Positions 1 to 9,995 of a DNA stretch of 64,000 nucleotides are shown here, in pieces; the stretch's first letter is position 1; each line of letters starts with the position of its first letter. The DNA comes from Sphingomonadaceae bacterium (lineage in GTDB: Bacteria > Pseudomonadota > Alphaproteobacteria > Sphingomonadales > Sphingomonadaceae): contig JADZEQ010000012.1 of assembly GCA_020850455.1 (NCBI GenBank), forward strand, positions 1-64,000, written 5' to 3'. Below the pieces are notes generated by a model. It did no database searches and was not told the DNA's origin. It was given only the letters and a program-made list of their open reading frames with translations. The position numbers and the translations under genes were made by a program.

Positions 1-215
<215 letters not shown>

Positions 216-364
216 TCTTTTCGCGCATTGAGAGTCCCGCCATCAATGGCAGCCCTGCACAGGGGCACGCCAAGGCGGCAAATTTCAGCCAATTTGCATC
301 GATTATTACATTTTGCTGGAAGCAATCCCATCGCGGGCTGCTTCCCAGTCGCACCGGCTTCATT

Positions 365-480
365 GCTTGGTGGCCATAGCGCCAGTGACCCACCCGATCC
401 CATCTCGAACTCGGCCGTGAAACCTGGCAGCGCCGATGGTACTACCGCTTAAGCGTTGGAAGAGTAGGTCGTCGCCAGGC
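365..480 (+). rRNA. 5S ribosomal RNA
   Basis: CTTGGTGGCCATAGCG...CCCACCCGATCCCATCTCGAACTCGGCCGTGAAAC...GCCGATGGTACT...AGAGTAGGTCGTCGCCAGGC is 5S consensus; ends approximate. Confidence 0.93.
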
Positions 481-522
481 ATTGCAGCCGGTGCGCGCAA
501 AATGACAACCATTCACAAGGCC

Positions 523-556
523 AAGGGGCGCGATCTATAACAGATCTCGCCCCTTT
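523..556 (+). terminator. Terminator-like hairpin after the rRNA operon
   Basis: AAGGGGCG-c-GATCT ATAAC AGATC-t-CGCCCCTTT inverted repeat directly downstream of 5S. Confidence 0.6.
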
Positions 557-566
557 GCTGTTTCTG

Positions 567-584
567 GCGGGGTGGAGCAGCCCG
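567..584 (+). repeat. Truncated copy of tRNA-fMet 5' end (18 nt exact)
   Basis: GCGGGGTGGAGCAGCCCG is identical to positions 730-747 of the intact tRNA-fMet. Confidence 0.7.
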
Positions 585-728
585 CCACGGTTTCGCCACT
601 GCGAAACCGGCAACAAAAGGCTCCCGGGCTGCAGCTGATGCGGTCTGTATTTGGTGACGCGGGCCAAAGCCGAGCTTTGCGAGGCGTCACCGACAAAATG
701 CAGCCTGCGGCGGCTGCGCAGTAGGTGA

Positions 729-805
<77 letters not shown>

Positions 806-970
806 CCGAAAATCACAGCGTTCAACGCGGCGCGTTCAGATTTTCTCTTTTCCTCAATCAGTCTGGTTTCTTCCGACGCCTGATTCCGACAGGCGCAACC
901 CGTGCACGCTCCTGCACCTTGATTTGCATGACCCGTAGACTAGAACGACTTCTGGGGTCTGGGAGGGTCA

Positions 971-1885
971 TTGATGGCGGTAGCCGAATATATGGTGCGG
1001 GCGACCAGCACGGTGACGAGCCGCTTGTGGCATGTGCGCGGGGTTATGCGGCTTGCCAATTTGGCAAATCGCGGCCTTCGTCTGATTGGCGATAATCCCA
1101 TTATTGCGACCCGTCTGCAGAATGGCGCGCGACTATTGCTCGACATGCGTTCGGCGGGGCAATGGTATAGTATATATTCGCGTCGCAGTGACGCATATTG
1201 GACCAAATTGTGCGCTGATTTACTCGACGAGGATCAGCTATTCCTCGATATCGGGGCCAATATTGGCATGTATGCGGTGCAGGTTATGCATCTCAAAGGC
1301 AATGTCGGCCTGTGCCATGCCTTTGAACCCATGCCCGGCAATGTTGCGCGTTTGACGGACAATGTGGCGCTTAACCAGCAGCAGGGGGTTGTCACTATCC
1401 ATCCTTACGGCTTGTCGGATGCGCCGGCGACCTTGCAACTCGCCTTTGTTGCTGCGGACAATGGCGAAGACACTGGCAATGCAGAAATCATCGATGCAGC
1501 TGCAGCTGTGGGGCGCGCGACCTTTGCAATTGAGGTGCGCTGTCTCGATGATGTGGCGCTGCCGAACCTCCCGATCGGTGTGATAAAGATTGATGTCGAG
1601 GGGCATGAGGATTGTGCCTATCGCGGCGGGGCCAAGCGCCTACGCAAGGATCGCCCGTTCATCATCGCTGAATATAATCGCGAGGAATTGGCAAGTCGCG
1701 GGCTCGGCCCCGAACTGCAATTCGGCACCCATCTGCCGCCTGATTATTACGCCTTGCGCCGCCATGCGGGGGGGGGGGAGCTAATCCCCATTGATGATTG
1801 GCTAGCCCTGCCGCGTCTCGACAATGTGTTGCTTTGTCCGGCGGAGAAAATGGCGCGGTTACATGCGCTTGGGCTTATGCGGTAG
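971..1885 (+). CDS. FkbM family methyltransferase
   Basis: FLDIGANIGMYAVQV...FEPMPGNVARLTDNVALN...IKIDVEGHE motifs; contains an in-frame G11 tract at 1768-1778. Confidence 0.85.
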   Translation: MMAVAEYMVRATSTVTSRLWHVRGVMRLANLANRGLRLIGDNPIIATRLQNGARLLLDMRSAGQWYSIYSRRSDAYWTKLCADLLDEDQLFLDIGANIGMYAVQVMHLKGNVGLCHAFEPMPGNVARLTDNVALNQQQGVVTIHPYGLSDAPATLQLAFVAADNGEDTGNAEIIDAAAAVGRATFAIEVRCLDDVALPNLPIGVIKIDVEGHEDCAYRGGAKRLRKDRPFIIAEYNREELASRGLGPELQFGTHLPPDYYALRRHAGGGELIPIDDWLALPRLDNVLLCPAEKMARLHALGLMR

Positions 1886-1895
1886 CCGCCACAAT

Positions 1896-2624
1896 TCAGC
1901 GTGTATTGACCAGAAAGACGGTATGGCCATCAAATTGCGGATGGCTGCGGGTTGCCGACAAGTCGGGTAATAGGTCGCCTTGCCGCAGGCCGACACGAAA
2001 ACGAAATGGCAGCGCCGTCGCCACAGAGAGATATGCGTCGGGCGACAAGGCTGGTGCATCATCACCAAAATAGCGGACGACATTTTCGTCGATACTGTTG
2101 CCGAGCGCTGCCAATTGACCATCGGTATCGACGGCAAGGCCGGTGACGCTCAATTTCATATCGCGCGGCAGGGCTTGGCGTACGGCGCGCAAAAACCCTG
2201 CCTGTGCAGCCGCATTTTCGCGCGCCGCGCCGGCAAATTCGACGCAAAGCCCAACAAGTTGATTCCCACTCGTCTGCCAGTGGTTGAGCGTGCGCACCAC
2301 TTGCTGCAATTTGTCGGCCGCCCTGTCGAGGCGCGCGACGCGCAGCCCCATCCACAATGCGGCACGCGTAACCTCTGGCACCGATTGGCGTTCGGCCGCC
2401 AGCATCGATTGTCCTGCCCAAGTGTCGATCGCCAATGCCGCCAAGTATATTGTCTTTGCTTGACGCAGGGCGCCCTGCATCCGGGCGCCGCTGCCGACGT
2501 AAAAACTGTCATAGGCGCTGGCGATGACGCGCGGCGCACCGCGCACACTAGGGCTACAAGCGTTGAGCAGCATTGCCCCGCCCACCGCTGCGCCACCGAC
2601 AAATTGGCGCCGATTGAGGATCAA
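1896..2624 (-). CDS. Hypothetical exported lipoprotein-like protein
   Basis: 242 aa; N-terminus MILNRRQFVGGAAVGGAMLLNACS with twin-Arg-like region and lipobox; 4-nt overlap with upstream M1 peptidase. Confidence 0.65.
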   Translation of the reverse strand: MILNRRQFVGGAAVGGAMLLNACSPSVRGAPRVIASAYDSFYVGSGARMQGALRQAKTIYLAALAIDTWAGQSMLAAERQSVPEVTRAALWMGLRVARLDRAADKLQQVVRTLNHWQTSGNQLVGLCVEFAGAARENAAAQAGFLRAVRQALPRDMKLSVTGLAVDTDGQLAALGNSIDENVVRYFGDDAPALSPDAYLSVATALPFRFRVGLRQGDLLPDLSATRSHPQFDGHTVFLVNTR

Positions 2625-4555
2625 GGGTTGGTGGCCATAATCCGGTCAACCCCCGCCTGTGTCACCGGATGATATGTGGCGCGGGTGCGGGCATAGATGC
2701 GGCTTGCAATCGCCCGGCCCCAGTCGCCCGTGTCAACCAATGTACGGAACAGGGGGGCCACGAACTTGCGCCGCCCGATGGTCGCCAGAAATTCTGCGGC
2801 AGCGGGCACGGCGGGTTGGTAGCGATTGGCGAGCGCGAGGTTGAGCCACGCAAAGCGCACCTCGGCATTGCCTTCATCCATCAGATGCAGCGCTTGGTCG
2901 AGCGCCGCCAATTGGTCGGCATTGCGCGCCTCTGGCACGTTCGACAGAAAGCGCAGCCGTTCGGCGGTCGTCCAGCCGCGCCATGCCGCCGCATCAATAT
3001 TTCCGGTCGTTTGATAGGCGTGCGATGCCGCATCGACCGCTGCAAATGCTGCGGGATCGGGACGGGCCACATTGGCGGGCAGGCCGGGGGCGTAAATCCA
3101 TGCCTCTGGCATCAGCCGCGCTTCGAGTGCGGCGTCCCCATGGATCAGATTTTGCCGCATGTCCGCGAGGAACATGGCCGAAGTCGCGGGTTGAAAGGCG
3201 TGATTGTCGAACCATTGGCGCAGCCATGCGTCAAAACGCGCCCGCCCGACCAACCGTTCCATCGTGCGCAAAAATGTTGCGCCTTTGTCATAGGTGATAC
3301 CGCTTGATCCGCCGTCGCTATCGCTATTGGGCGGCTGGTGCAGGCGGGTTGCGTCATTGGTCGCGCCGAGCTCCTGCAGCGCATTTTCGGTTTCCGCAAA
3401 ACTCAGCGCTTCTTCCTGACCCGCGCGATGCGGCCCATATAGCGCCTCCATAATCCGGTTTTCAAAGTAGGAAGTCACCCCCTCGTTCAACCAGCCATCC
3501 CCCCACACCGCATTGGTGACGAGGTTACCTGACCAGCTGTGCGCCAGTTCATGGGCAATCAGGCCATTGAGGCTTTTGTCCCCGGCGATAAAGGTCGGGG
3601 TTAGAAAGGTGAGCGTGGGGTTTTCCATGCCGCCATAGGGAAAGCTCGGCGGCAGGACGATGACGTCATAGCGCCCCCAACGATAAGGGCCATAGAGACG
3701 CTCGGCTGCTTCGACCATCGCCTCGGTGTCAGCCAGTTCGGCCGCAGCCCGGTCCATCATCGCCGGTTCGGTCCACACGCCGGTGCGCGCGCCCAGCGGG
3801 CGAAACGCAATGTCACCTGCGGCTATGGCGATAAGATAGGGGGCAACCGGGTGATCCATACGGAAACGATAACTACGCCAGCCCGCCCCTGCTGGCACGC
3901 CATCGGGAGTTAGCCGATCCCCCGACATCACCACCTTGAGCGGTTCGGGTGCACGGATGACCGCTTCCCATGTTTGGCGGATGCCGGGGCTATCTTGGGT
4001 GGGTATCCAGCTACGGTTGAGGATCGATTGGCCCTGACTGAATAAATAGGGATGCTGTCGACCAGCGGTCTGTTCGGGGGTCAGCCATTGCAGCGCTTCG
4101 GCATCTGCGCCGCTGTGATAGGTGATGCGGATACGCCGCGCGTCGCCAAAGCGAACGCTGATGGGTTGGCCGCGTAACGCATCACCGGTGCCGATTTCAA
4201 ATGGCAGAGCATGCCCCGCCATATCGGTGACCGATGCGATGCTCAGGTTGCGGCTGTCGAGGATGATTTGTTGCGCGCCAGGCGCCGCCACTATGTCGAG
4301 CGTTGCCGTGCCCGCCACCCGCTTTTGCGCAAAGTCGAGGGCCAGGTCGAGCGCGACATGGGTAACGCGCGCTTCCAGCGGCTGGGCAAAGCTGGCGGTG
4401 TCAACCGCGTCGGCGCCGGTCAATATTGGTGCAACTTCGCGCGCCGTGACTGGCGGTGGAACAGTGTTCACCGCGCCGCCCGTGGTACCATTCGCCGCGC
4501 AACCTGCCGCGCACAATGCGCCCAAACCCACCCACAAACGCTTGGCCCAATACAT
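2621..4555 (-). CDS. M1 family metallopeptidase (aminopeptidase N / LTA4 hydrolase-like)
   Basis: HELAHSWSGNLVTNAVWGDGWLNEG zinc motif (HExxH-x18-E) and GGMEN exopeptidase motif; start refined to MYWAKRLWVGLGALCAAGCA. Confidence 0.9.
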   Translation of the reverse strand: MYWAKRLWVGLGALCAAGCAANGTTGGAVNTVPPPVTAREVAPILTGADAVDTASFAQPLEARVTHVALDLALDFAQKRVAGTATLDIVAAPGAQQIILDSRNLSIASVTDMAGHALPFEIGTGDALRGQPISVRFGDARRIRITYHSGADAEALQWLTPEQTAGRQHPYLFSQGQSILNRSWIPTQDSPGIRQTWEAVIRAPEPLKVVMSGDRLTPDGVPAGAGWRSYRFRMDHPVAPYLIAIAAGDIAFRPLGARTGVWTEPAMMDRAAAELADTEAMVEAAERLYGPYRWGRYDVIVLPPSFPYGGMENPTLTFLTPTFIAGDKSLNGLIAHELAHSWSGNLVTNAVWGDGWLNEGVTSYFENRIMEALYGPHRAGQEEALSFAETENALQELGATNDATRLHQPPNSDSDGGSSGITYDKGATFLRTMERLVGRARFDAWLRQWFDNHAFQPATSAMFLADMRQNLIHGDAALEARLMPEAWIYAPGLPANVARPDPAAFAAVDAASHAYQTTGNIDAAAWRGWTTAERLRFLSNVPEARNADQLAALDQALHLMDEGNAEVRFAWLNLALANRYQPAVPAAAEFLATIGRRKFVAPLFRTLVDTGDWGRAIASRIYARTRATYHPVTQAGVDRIMATNP

Positions 4556-4648
4556 GGCAACCCTCCCAACTACATATGTCGGCATAAGGCGGTTGCTGGG
4601 CGGGGGCAAGCGCTGGCTCGCCCCCTGTTTGCTTATTGGCTTGCCTTC

Positions 4649-6982
4649 TTATTGGTCAGGCATGGCGGCGGGCGCATTGCCCAGCCGGACGATCACATCA
4701 TCCACTTGCACCCCCCCGCGATCAATCACCAAATTCTGGTAATTGCGCTGCCCATCGGTGGTTTCTGCTTCCAACAGGCCGACATCGGGCGAATTAAACT
4801 GCTGACGCAAATAAGCAGCGAGTTCGCCTGCAGACAATATGCGGTCGCCATTATTGTCGGCATCGCCCGAAAAGGCTTGGCGGACAAAGTGCGCCAAATA
4901 GCCGCCAGCGCGGAATTTTTCGGCGACCAGGCTGGTCAAATCCTCCTCTGATGAAAATACACCCATCACGCCGGGCCGGTTGACGACATCGCGCGCAAAG
5001 CCGCCCGAAAAACAGCTATCGAGGATGAGGAGGGACAGCCGTGTGCGCAGCGGTGCGAACATCGCGGCCATTTCATCGTCGGTCAGCGGCCCATCGATGA
5101 GGGTCAGCGCCTCATCGCGGCCATCGGGCTCGGTCGCCGATGCACGGCTGTCGATCTGTTGGCCGTGCCCTGAATAGAAAAAGAGGAAGATATCATCCGG
5201 CCCGGCCTGTGCCGCAACGCTTTCTATGGCGCTACGCACCGCGCTGCGTGTTGCCCCGCCATTGGTGATGGTGATGCTCGCCGGATTGAGCACGCCGTCG
5301 CGGCGCAATGTTTCGGCGATTTTGTTCGCATCCTCGTCTGTATAGGGCAGGTTGCTCGTTGCCCCGCCATAATCCGACACGCCGACCATCACCGCAAATA
5401 CTCTCTGGCCGCCGCGCACATTCGCAATGCGTGCGGGTTCGGCAGCTTCGGAAAGCGTGACCGTGTAACGTCCGCTTTCGCCGGGACGGTAGGATGTGAC
5501 GAGCAGGCCATATTCACCATCGGCGGGCAAAACCTGTTCGATCCGCGCGTTGGTGCCATCCGGCCCGTCGTCATTGTCGATCTGGTCGCCTTCGGGGGGT
5601 TGCAGAATGGCGTAGGTATCAAAAGCGTCGGATGTGACATCGATGGCGACGCGCTGACCCCGCCGTCCTGTAAACCGATAATGGTCAACAAATTCGCCAC
5701 TTGATTGCAGCGTATCATCGCCGCTCACCAATTCGCCGCTGATGCTGCGCCCCAGCGTCAGCACGGCGCCATCGGGCGTCACGCGCTCAGGGTCGGCGGG
5801 GCGGGTCGGCGGTGGCGCATCGGCAATGCTGGTGGTGCCCGCGCCATAGCGCAGCACATAATTGCCGGTTTCGCGCGCGGCATAGCTGGTGACCATGACC
5901 GTATAGCGACCATCGCTGGGCAGCGTCACGGTCAGGCGACTGTTCCGTCCGCCGGATGGATCATCGTCATTCGCTTCGACGAAATTGCCCGGCCCGTTGA
6001 TCTGGACAAAGGGGTCAAATTGCGCCGAATCGAGCCGCAGCTCGACGCGCTGTCCTGCGCGCCCGTCGATGATGAATTGGTCGGCATATTCGCCGGTTGA
6101 AAGCTGCCGGTCGCTGGATGCCAAGGCACCGTTGACCCGTTCGCCGGGGCTTAATGTCGCTGCATCATTCCCAGCAGCTGCCGCGACTGGCGGCGGCGCA
6201 GCATTGCCGCCCACGCCATTGACCGCCAGCACATAGCGCCCTTGCTCACCGCTGCGGAAACTGGTCGCACCGATGCGCACCACACCATCGGCGGGCATGG
6301 TAAAACGTATCCGGCTGTTGCGGGTGCCGCGTCCGTCGGCGTCATCATTATCTTCCGACAGGCCGCCCGGCCCACGGATGATCAAATATGGGTCGAATGC
6401 GCCCGACTGCAGGGTGACATCAAAGCTTTCGCCGCGTCGTCCCTGCAATGTCCATGTTTCGATATATTCGCCGCTCGGCAATGTTTGATCATTGCCGTCC
6501 AGCGCACCTTCTACGCTTTGTCCGGCATTGATAGTGCGTGGTCCGTCGGCAATGGGGCTGGCGGGCGCACTTGCCAAATTCCCCGCACCAAGGCGCAGTT
6601 GGTATCGCCCGCGTTCCCCTGCGGCATAGCTTGTGGCGATAATGCGATAACGGCCATTGGTCGGCAAACGCACAGTGATTTCGGCGCGGCGTTCGCCCGA
6701 TGTTACATCGTCATTATCCTCAGAAAAGCTGCCCGGCCCGCGCAGCATGAGGTAAGGGTCAATGGCATCACTATCGAGCGAAATGGTCAGCGTCTGACCA
6801 GCGCGTCCTTCAAATTCATATGCGTCGAAATATTCGCCCGATGACAAGCTGCTGTCACCATTGTCGAGCGTGCCGGTGACGCTTTGACCGATGGCGATGC
6901 TCTGCTGCGCCAAGGCGGCCGGTGCGAAGGCCGCGGACGCCGCGAGCAGGGCAAGCAAAGACAGGCTTTTACGAACGTTCAT
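4649..6982 (-). CDS. Secreted caspase-like (peptidase C14) protein with four PPC-like repeats
   Basis: Signal peptide MNVRKSLSLLALLAASAAFAPAALAQQ; four repeats of GQSVxGxL...SGEYxDxYxFxGRxGQ...DPYLxxRGPGxxxEDNDD...; C-terminal SGHGQQID (His) and LLILDSCFSGGFARDV (Cys). Confidence 0.85.
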   Translation of the reverse strand: MNVRKSLSLLALLAASAAFAPAALAQQSIAIGQSVTGTLDNGDSSLSSGEYFDAYEFEGRAGQTLTISLDSDAIDPYLMLRGPGSFSEDNDDVTSGERRAEITVRLPTNGRYRIIATSYAAGERGRYQLRLGAGNLASAPASPIADGPRTINAGQSVEGALDGNDQTLPSGEYIETWTLQGRRGESFDVTLQSGAFDPYLIIRGPGGLSEDNDDADGRGTRNSRIRFTMPADGVVRIGATSFRSGEQGRYVLAVNGVGGNAAPPPVAAAAGNDAATLSPGERVNGALASSDRQLSTGEYADQFIIDGRAGQRVELRLDSAQFDPFVQINGPGNFVEANDDDPSGGRNSRLTVTLPSDGRYTVMVTSYAARETGNYVLRYGAGTTSIADAPPPTRPADPERVTPDGAVLTLGRSISGELVSGDDTLQSSGEFVDHYRFTGRRGQRVAIDVTSDAFDTYAILQPPEGDQIDNDDGPDGTNARIEQVLPADGEYGLLVTSYRPGESGRYTVTLSEAAEPARIANVRGGQRVFAVMVGVSDYGGATSNLPYTDEDANKIAETLRRDGVLNPASITITNGGATRSAVRSAIESVAAQAGPDDIFLFFYSGHGQQIDSRASATEPDGRDEALTLIDGPLTDDEMAAMFAPLRTRLSLLILDSCFSGGFARDVVNRPGVMGVFSSEEDLTSLVAEKFRAGGYLAHFVRQAFSGDADNNGDRILSAGELAAYLRQQFNSPDVGLLEAETTDGQRNYQNLVIDRGGVQVDDVIVRLGNAPAAMPDQ

Positions 6983-7119
6983 ATTCCCCCCAAAGCCGCG
7001 AACATCATCGCGCTTATCCACGATTATCCGGCTGCGTTTGGCTCTCTAGTGCAAAAAACCGCAGAAGCTGAATAGGAAATTTCGGCGAGGGGGCGGTGGG
7101 GCAGATTAGCCCCCCTGCC

Positions 7120-7299
7120 TTATAGTTCCACCATTTCAAAATCCTGCTTGCCCGAACCGCATTGCGGGCACATCCAGTCGTCGGAAATGTCGGCCCAGCG
7201 GGTGCCCGGCGCTAAACCTTCGGCGGGGTCGCCCTCTTCCTCATTGTAAATATAGCCGCAATTCAGGCACTGCCAGATTTTATAGGGTGCGTCGCTCAT
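7120..7299 (-). CDS. Rubredoxin
   Basis: 59-aa translation MSDAPYKIWQCLNCGYIYNEEEGDPAEGLAPGTRWADISDDWMCPQCGSGKQDFEMVEL with paired CxxCG; below ORF-track length cutoff; AGGA upstream of ATG. Confidence 0.93.
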   Translation of the reverse strand: MSDAPYKIWQCLNCGYIYNEEEGDPAEGLAPGTRWADISDDWMCPQCGSGKQDFEMVEL

Positions 7300-7300
7300 C

Positions 7301-8641
7301 TTATGCGTCCTGCTTTAACGTGAATTTAATTGGCACATGTTTGGGGCCGCACACAAACATCGATCGGGTGCGTTCCGGGGTGCCGTTCAGTTCGACGCTG
7401 GCCAAGCGCGGGATGATCGCTTCCCACAACAGCCGCATTTCCAACCGCGCCAAATGCTGACCCAGACAGACATGCGGGCCATAGCCAAAGGCGATTTGCT
7501 TGTTGGGTTTGCGGTGAATGTCGAAATCATAAGGGCGTTCGAAAACCGCGTCGTCCCGATTGGCGGAATGATAGGAGAGGAAGATATAATCGCCCGCTGC
7601 AATCTGATGTCCGGCAAATTCACTGTCGGCGACGGCGGTGCGCATGAAATGTTTGACCGGCGTCGACCAGCGGATGCTTTCCTCAACAAAGGCGCCGATC
7701 AAACCGGGGTCGGCCTGCAATTCGGCTAACAGGCCGGGGCGTGCGGCCAATTCCCACATGGCCGCTGCTGTTGCATTTGATGTCGTGTCATGCCCGGCGG
7801 TGGCAGCGATAATATAATAGCCCATCAACTGGCGGCGGTTCAGATATTCGCCGTCGATGGTGGCATTGGCGATCAGGCTGTTCACCTTGGCATCGTCGGG
7901 TTGCTTGCGGAAATCCTCCGTCACTTTACCGAAATAGGCTTCCATGGCCGCATTGATTTCGACGACCTGATCCAGCGCCTCTTTTGGTGTTACCTCGGTT
8001 TTCGACCGGTTCATTTCGGGGTCGGTCGAACCGAATAGCTGCTGGGTCAGTTCGAGGAGGTATAGCTCATCCTCTTGTGGCACGCCCAAAACCCCCATGA
8101 TGACGCGCAACGGGTAATAAAAGGCAACATCGGCAGCAAAATCGCAGCTTGGGGCCTGATCGAACAGCATTTGTGCATATTGTGCTGCGGTCGCGCGTAC
8201 CTTGTCCTCCATCGTGCGGACGGCTTGCGGGGTCATGGCCGGAAAGACGATTGACCGCAGCGCTTTATGTTCTGCGCCGTCCACCCCAACCAGCGTGTGG
8301 ATGAAATTGGAATCACCATCGGTCAGAAAGCGGACAATATTCTGCATCTCGTTGGGCAATAAGGTGCTCGCCCGCGGGCCATTTTGAAAGTCGGCCGCGC
8401 GCATTTCGATGGCCAAAATATCGGCGTGGCGCGTTGCAAACCAGATCGGCGGATATTCATCAAGCTCCGCCTTGGCAAAGCCATAGTCGCGGCGCAGTTC
8501 GTCAAATGCCGCGTCAATCATCGCCCCATCCTGATATGCGGCGGGGTCGATCGCCGTTCTTGCCAATTTTTCGGGAATATGCGCTGTCAAAATAACCTCC
8601 CTATCCAGACAAATAGGGCCAAGGCCCTGCATTGCTGACAC
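7301..8641 (-). CDS. Cytochrome P450
   Basis: I-helix AGHDTT, EESIR (ExxR), heme loop FGYGPHVCLGQHLAR. Confidence 0.93.
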   Translation of the reverse strand: MSAMQGLGPICLDREVILTAHIPEKLARTAIDPAAYQDGAMIDAAFDELRRDYGFAKAELDEYPPIWFATRHADILAIEMRAADFQNGPRASTLLPNEMQNIVRFLTDGDSNFIHTLVGVDGAEHKALRSIVFPAMTPQAVRTMEDKVRATAAQYAQMLFDQAPSCDFAADVAFYYPLRVIMGVLGVPQEDELYLLELTQQLFGSTDPEMNRSKTEVTPKEALDQVVEINAAMEAYFGKVTEDFRKQPDDAKVNSLIANATIDGEYLNRRQLMGYYIIAATAGHDTTSNATAAAMWELAARPGLLAELQADPGLIGAFVEESIRWSTPVKHFMRTAVADSEFAGHQIAAGDYIFLSYHSANRDDAVFERPYDFDIHRKPNKQIAFGYGPHVCLGQHLARLEMRLLWEAIIPRLASVELNGTPERTRSMFVCGPKHVPIKFTLKQDA

Positions 8642-8785
8642 AAATGTTCATAACTAACGACGCTTGGCAAGCAGCAAAATTGAAAAAAGCGGGATGCAGC
8701 TATGCTCCCCCCTTTTCCCGCACAGCAAAAGCGCACTATAGCATGGCACGTTGGCAATGGTGCCGACCCAGAAATGCAGGGAAAT

Positions 8786-9994
8786 ATGTCCGAGGAATTC
8801 TACCGCATTAAGCGACTGCCGCCCTATGTCATCGCCGAAGTTAATGCGATGCGGGCCGCGGCGCGTCAGGCGGGGGAAGATATCATTGACCTCGGCATGG
8901 GTAATCCCGATTTGCCGCCGCCGCCGCATGTCATTGAAAAATTGGTGGAGGTTGCGCGTGATCCCAAGGCGCATGGCTATTCAGCGTCCAAGGGGATTGT
9001 CGGGCTGCGCCGCGCACAGGCCAATTATTATGGTCGGCGTTTTGGCGTCGACCTATGTCCCGACAGCGAAGTGGTGGTGACACTGGGCAGCAAAGAGGGG
9101 CTGGCCAATCTGGCGCAGGCGATCACCGCGCCGGGCGACGTCGTGCTTGCCCCCAACCCTAGCTACCCCATTCATACCTTTGGCTTCATCATTGCCGGCG
9201 CGACCATCCGCAGTGTGCCGACGACGCCAGATGAGGCCTATTTCGCGGCGCTCGAACGGGCGGTCAAGTTCACGGTGCCCAAGCCGAGCGTCCTCATCGT
9301 CAACTATCCGTCCAATCCGACGGCGGAGGTTGTTGACCTTGTATTTTATGAACGGTTGGTCGCCTTTGCCAAGGAACATGGCATCTGGATATTGTCCGAC
9401 CTCGCCTATAGCGAACTATATTATGACGGCTGCCCGACGCCGTCGATTTTGCAGGTGCCGGGTGCAAAGGATGTGGCGGTTGAGTTCACCTCCATGTCCA
9501 AAACATATTCGATGGCGGGTTGGCGGATTGGCTTTGCCGTGGGCAACAAAACGCTGATTTCGGCGCTGACCCGTGTGAAATCCTATCTCGATTATGGGGC
9601 ATTTACGCCGATTCAAGCTGCCGCGGTCGCCGCGCTCAACGGACCGCAAGACATTGTAGCGGCCAATCGGGCGCTGTATCAGAAACGGCGCGATGTGCTG
9701 GTGGATAGCTTTGGCAAGGCGGGGTGGCATATTCCCGCCCCGCGTGCATCGATGTTCGCTTGGGCGCCGGTGCCGCCTGCACTTGCCCATTTGGGCAGTC
9801 TCGAATTTTCAAAACAGCTTTTGACCCAAGCTGGCGTCGCGGTTGCCGCAGGCGTCGGCTATGGGGAGGAAGGCGAAGGGTTCGTGCGCATCGCCATGGT
9901 TGAAAATGAACAAAGGCTGCGACAGGCGGCGCGCAGCGTAAAACGATATTTGCAATCCATGGGGGTGAATACGCCCGGTCAAGCATCGGGCTGA
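8786..9994 (+). CDS. Class I/II aminotransferase (alanine transaminase-like)
   Basis: DLGMGNPDLPPPPHVIEKL, NYPSNPTAEV, SMSKTYSMAGWRIGF PLP-lysine motif; start refined to MSEEFYRIKRLPP. Confidence 0.88.
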   Translation: MSEEFYRIKRLPPYVIAEVNAMRAAARQAGEDIIDLGMGNPDLPPPPHVIEKLVEVARDPKAHGYSASKGIVGLRRAQANYYGRRFGVDLCPDSEVVVTLGSKEGLANLAQAITAPGDVVLAPNPSYPIHTFGFIIAGATIRSVPTTPDEAYFAALERAVKFTVPKPSVLIVNYPSNPTAEVVDLVFYERLVAFAKEHGIWILSDLAYSELYYDGCPTPSILQVPGAKDVAVEFTSMSKTYSMAGWRIGFAVGNKTLISALTRVKSYLDYGAFTPIQAAAVAALNGPQDIVAANRALYQKRRDVLVDSFGKAGWHIPAPRASMFAWAPVPPALAHLGSLEFSKQLLTQAGVAVAAGVGYGEEGEGFVRIAMVENEQRLRQAARSVKRYLQSMGVNTPGQASG

Positions 9995-9995
9995 C

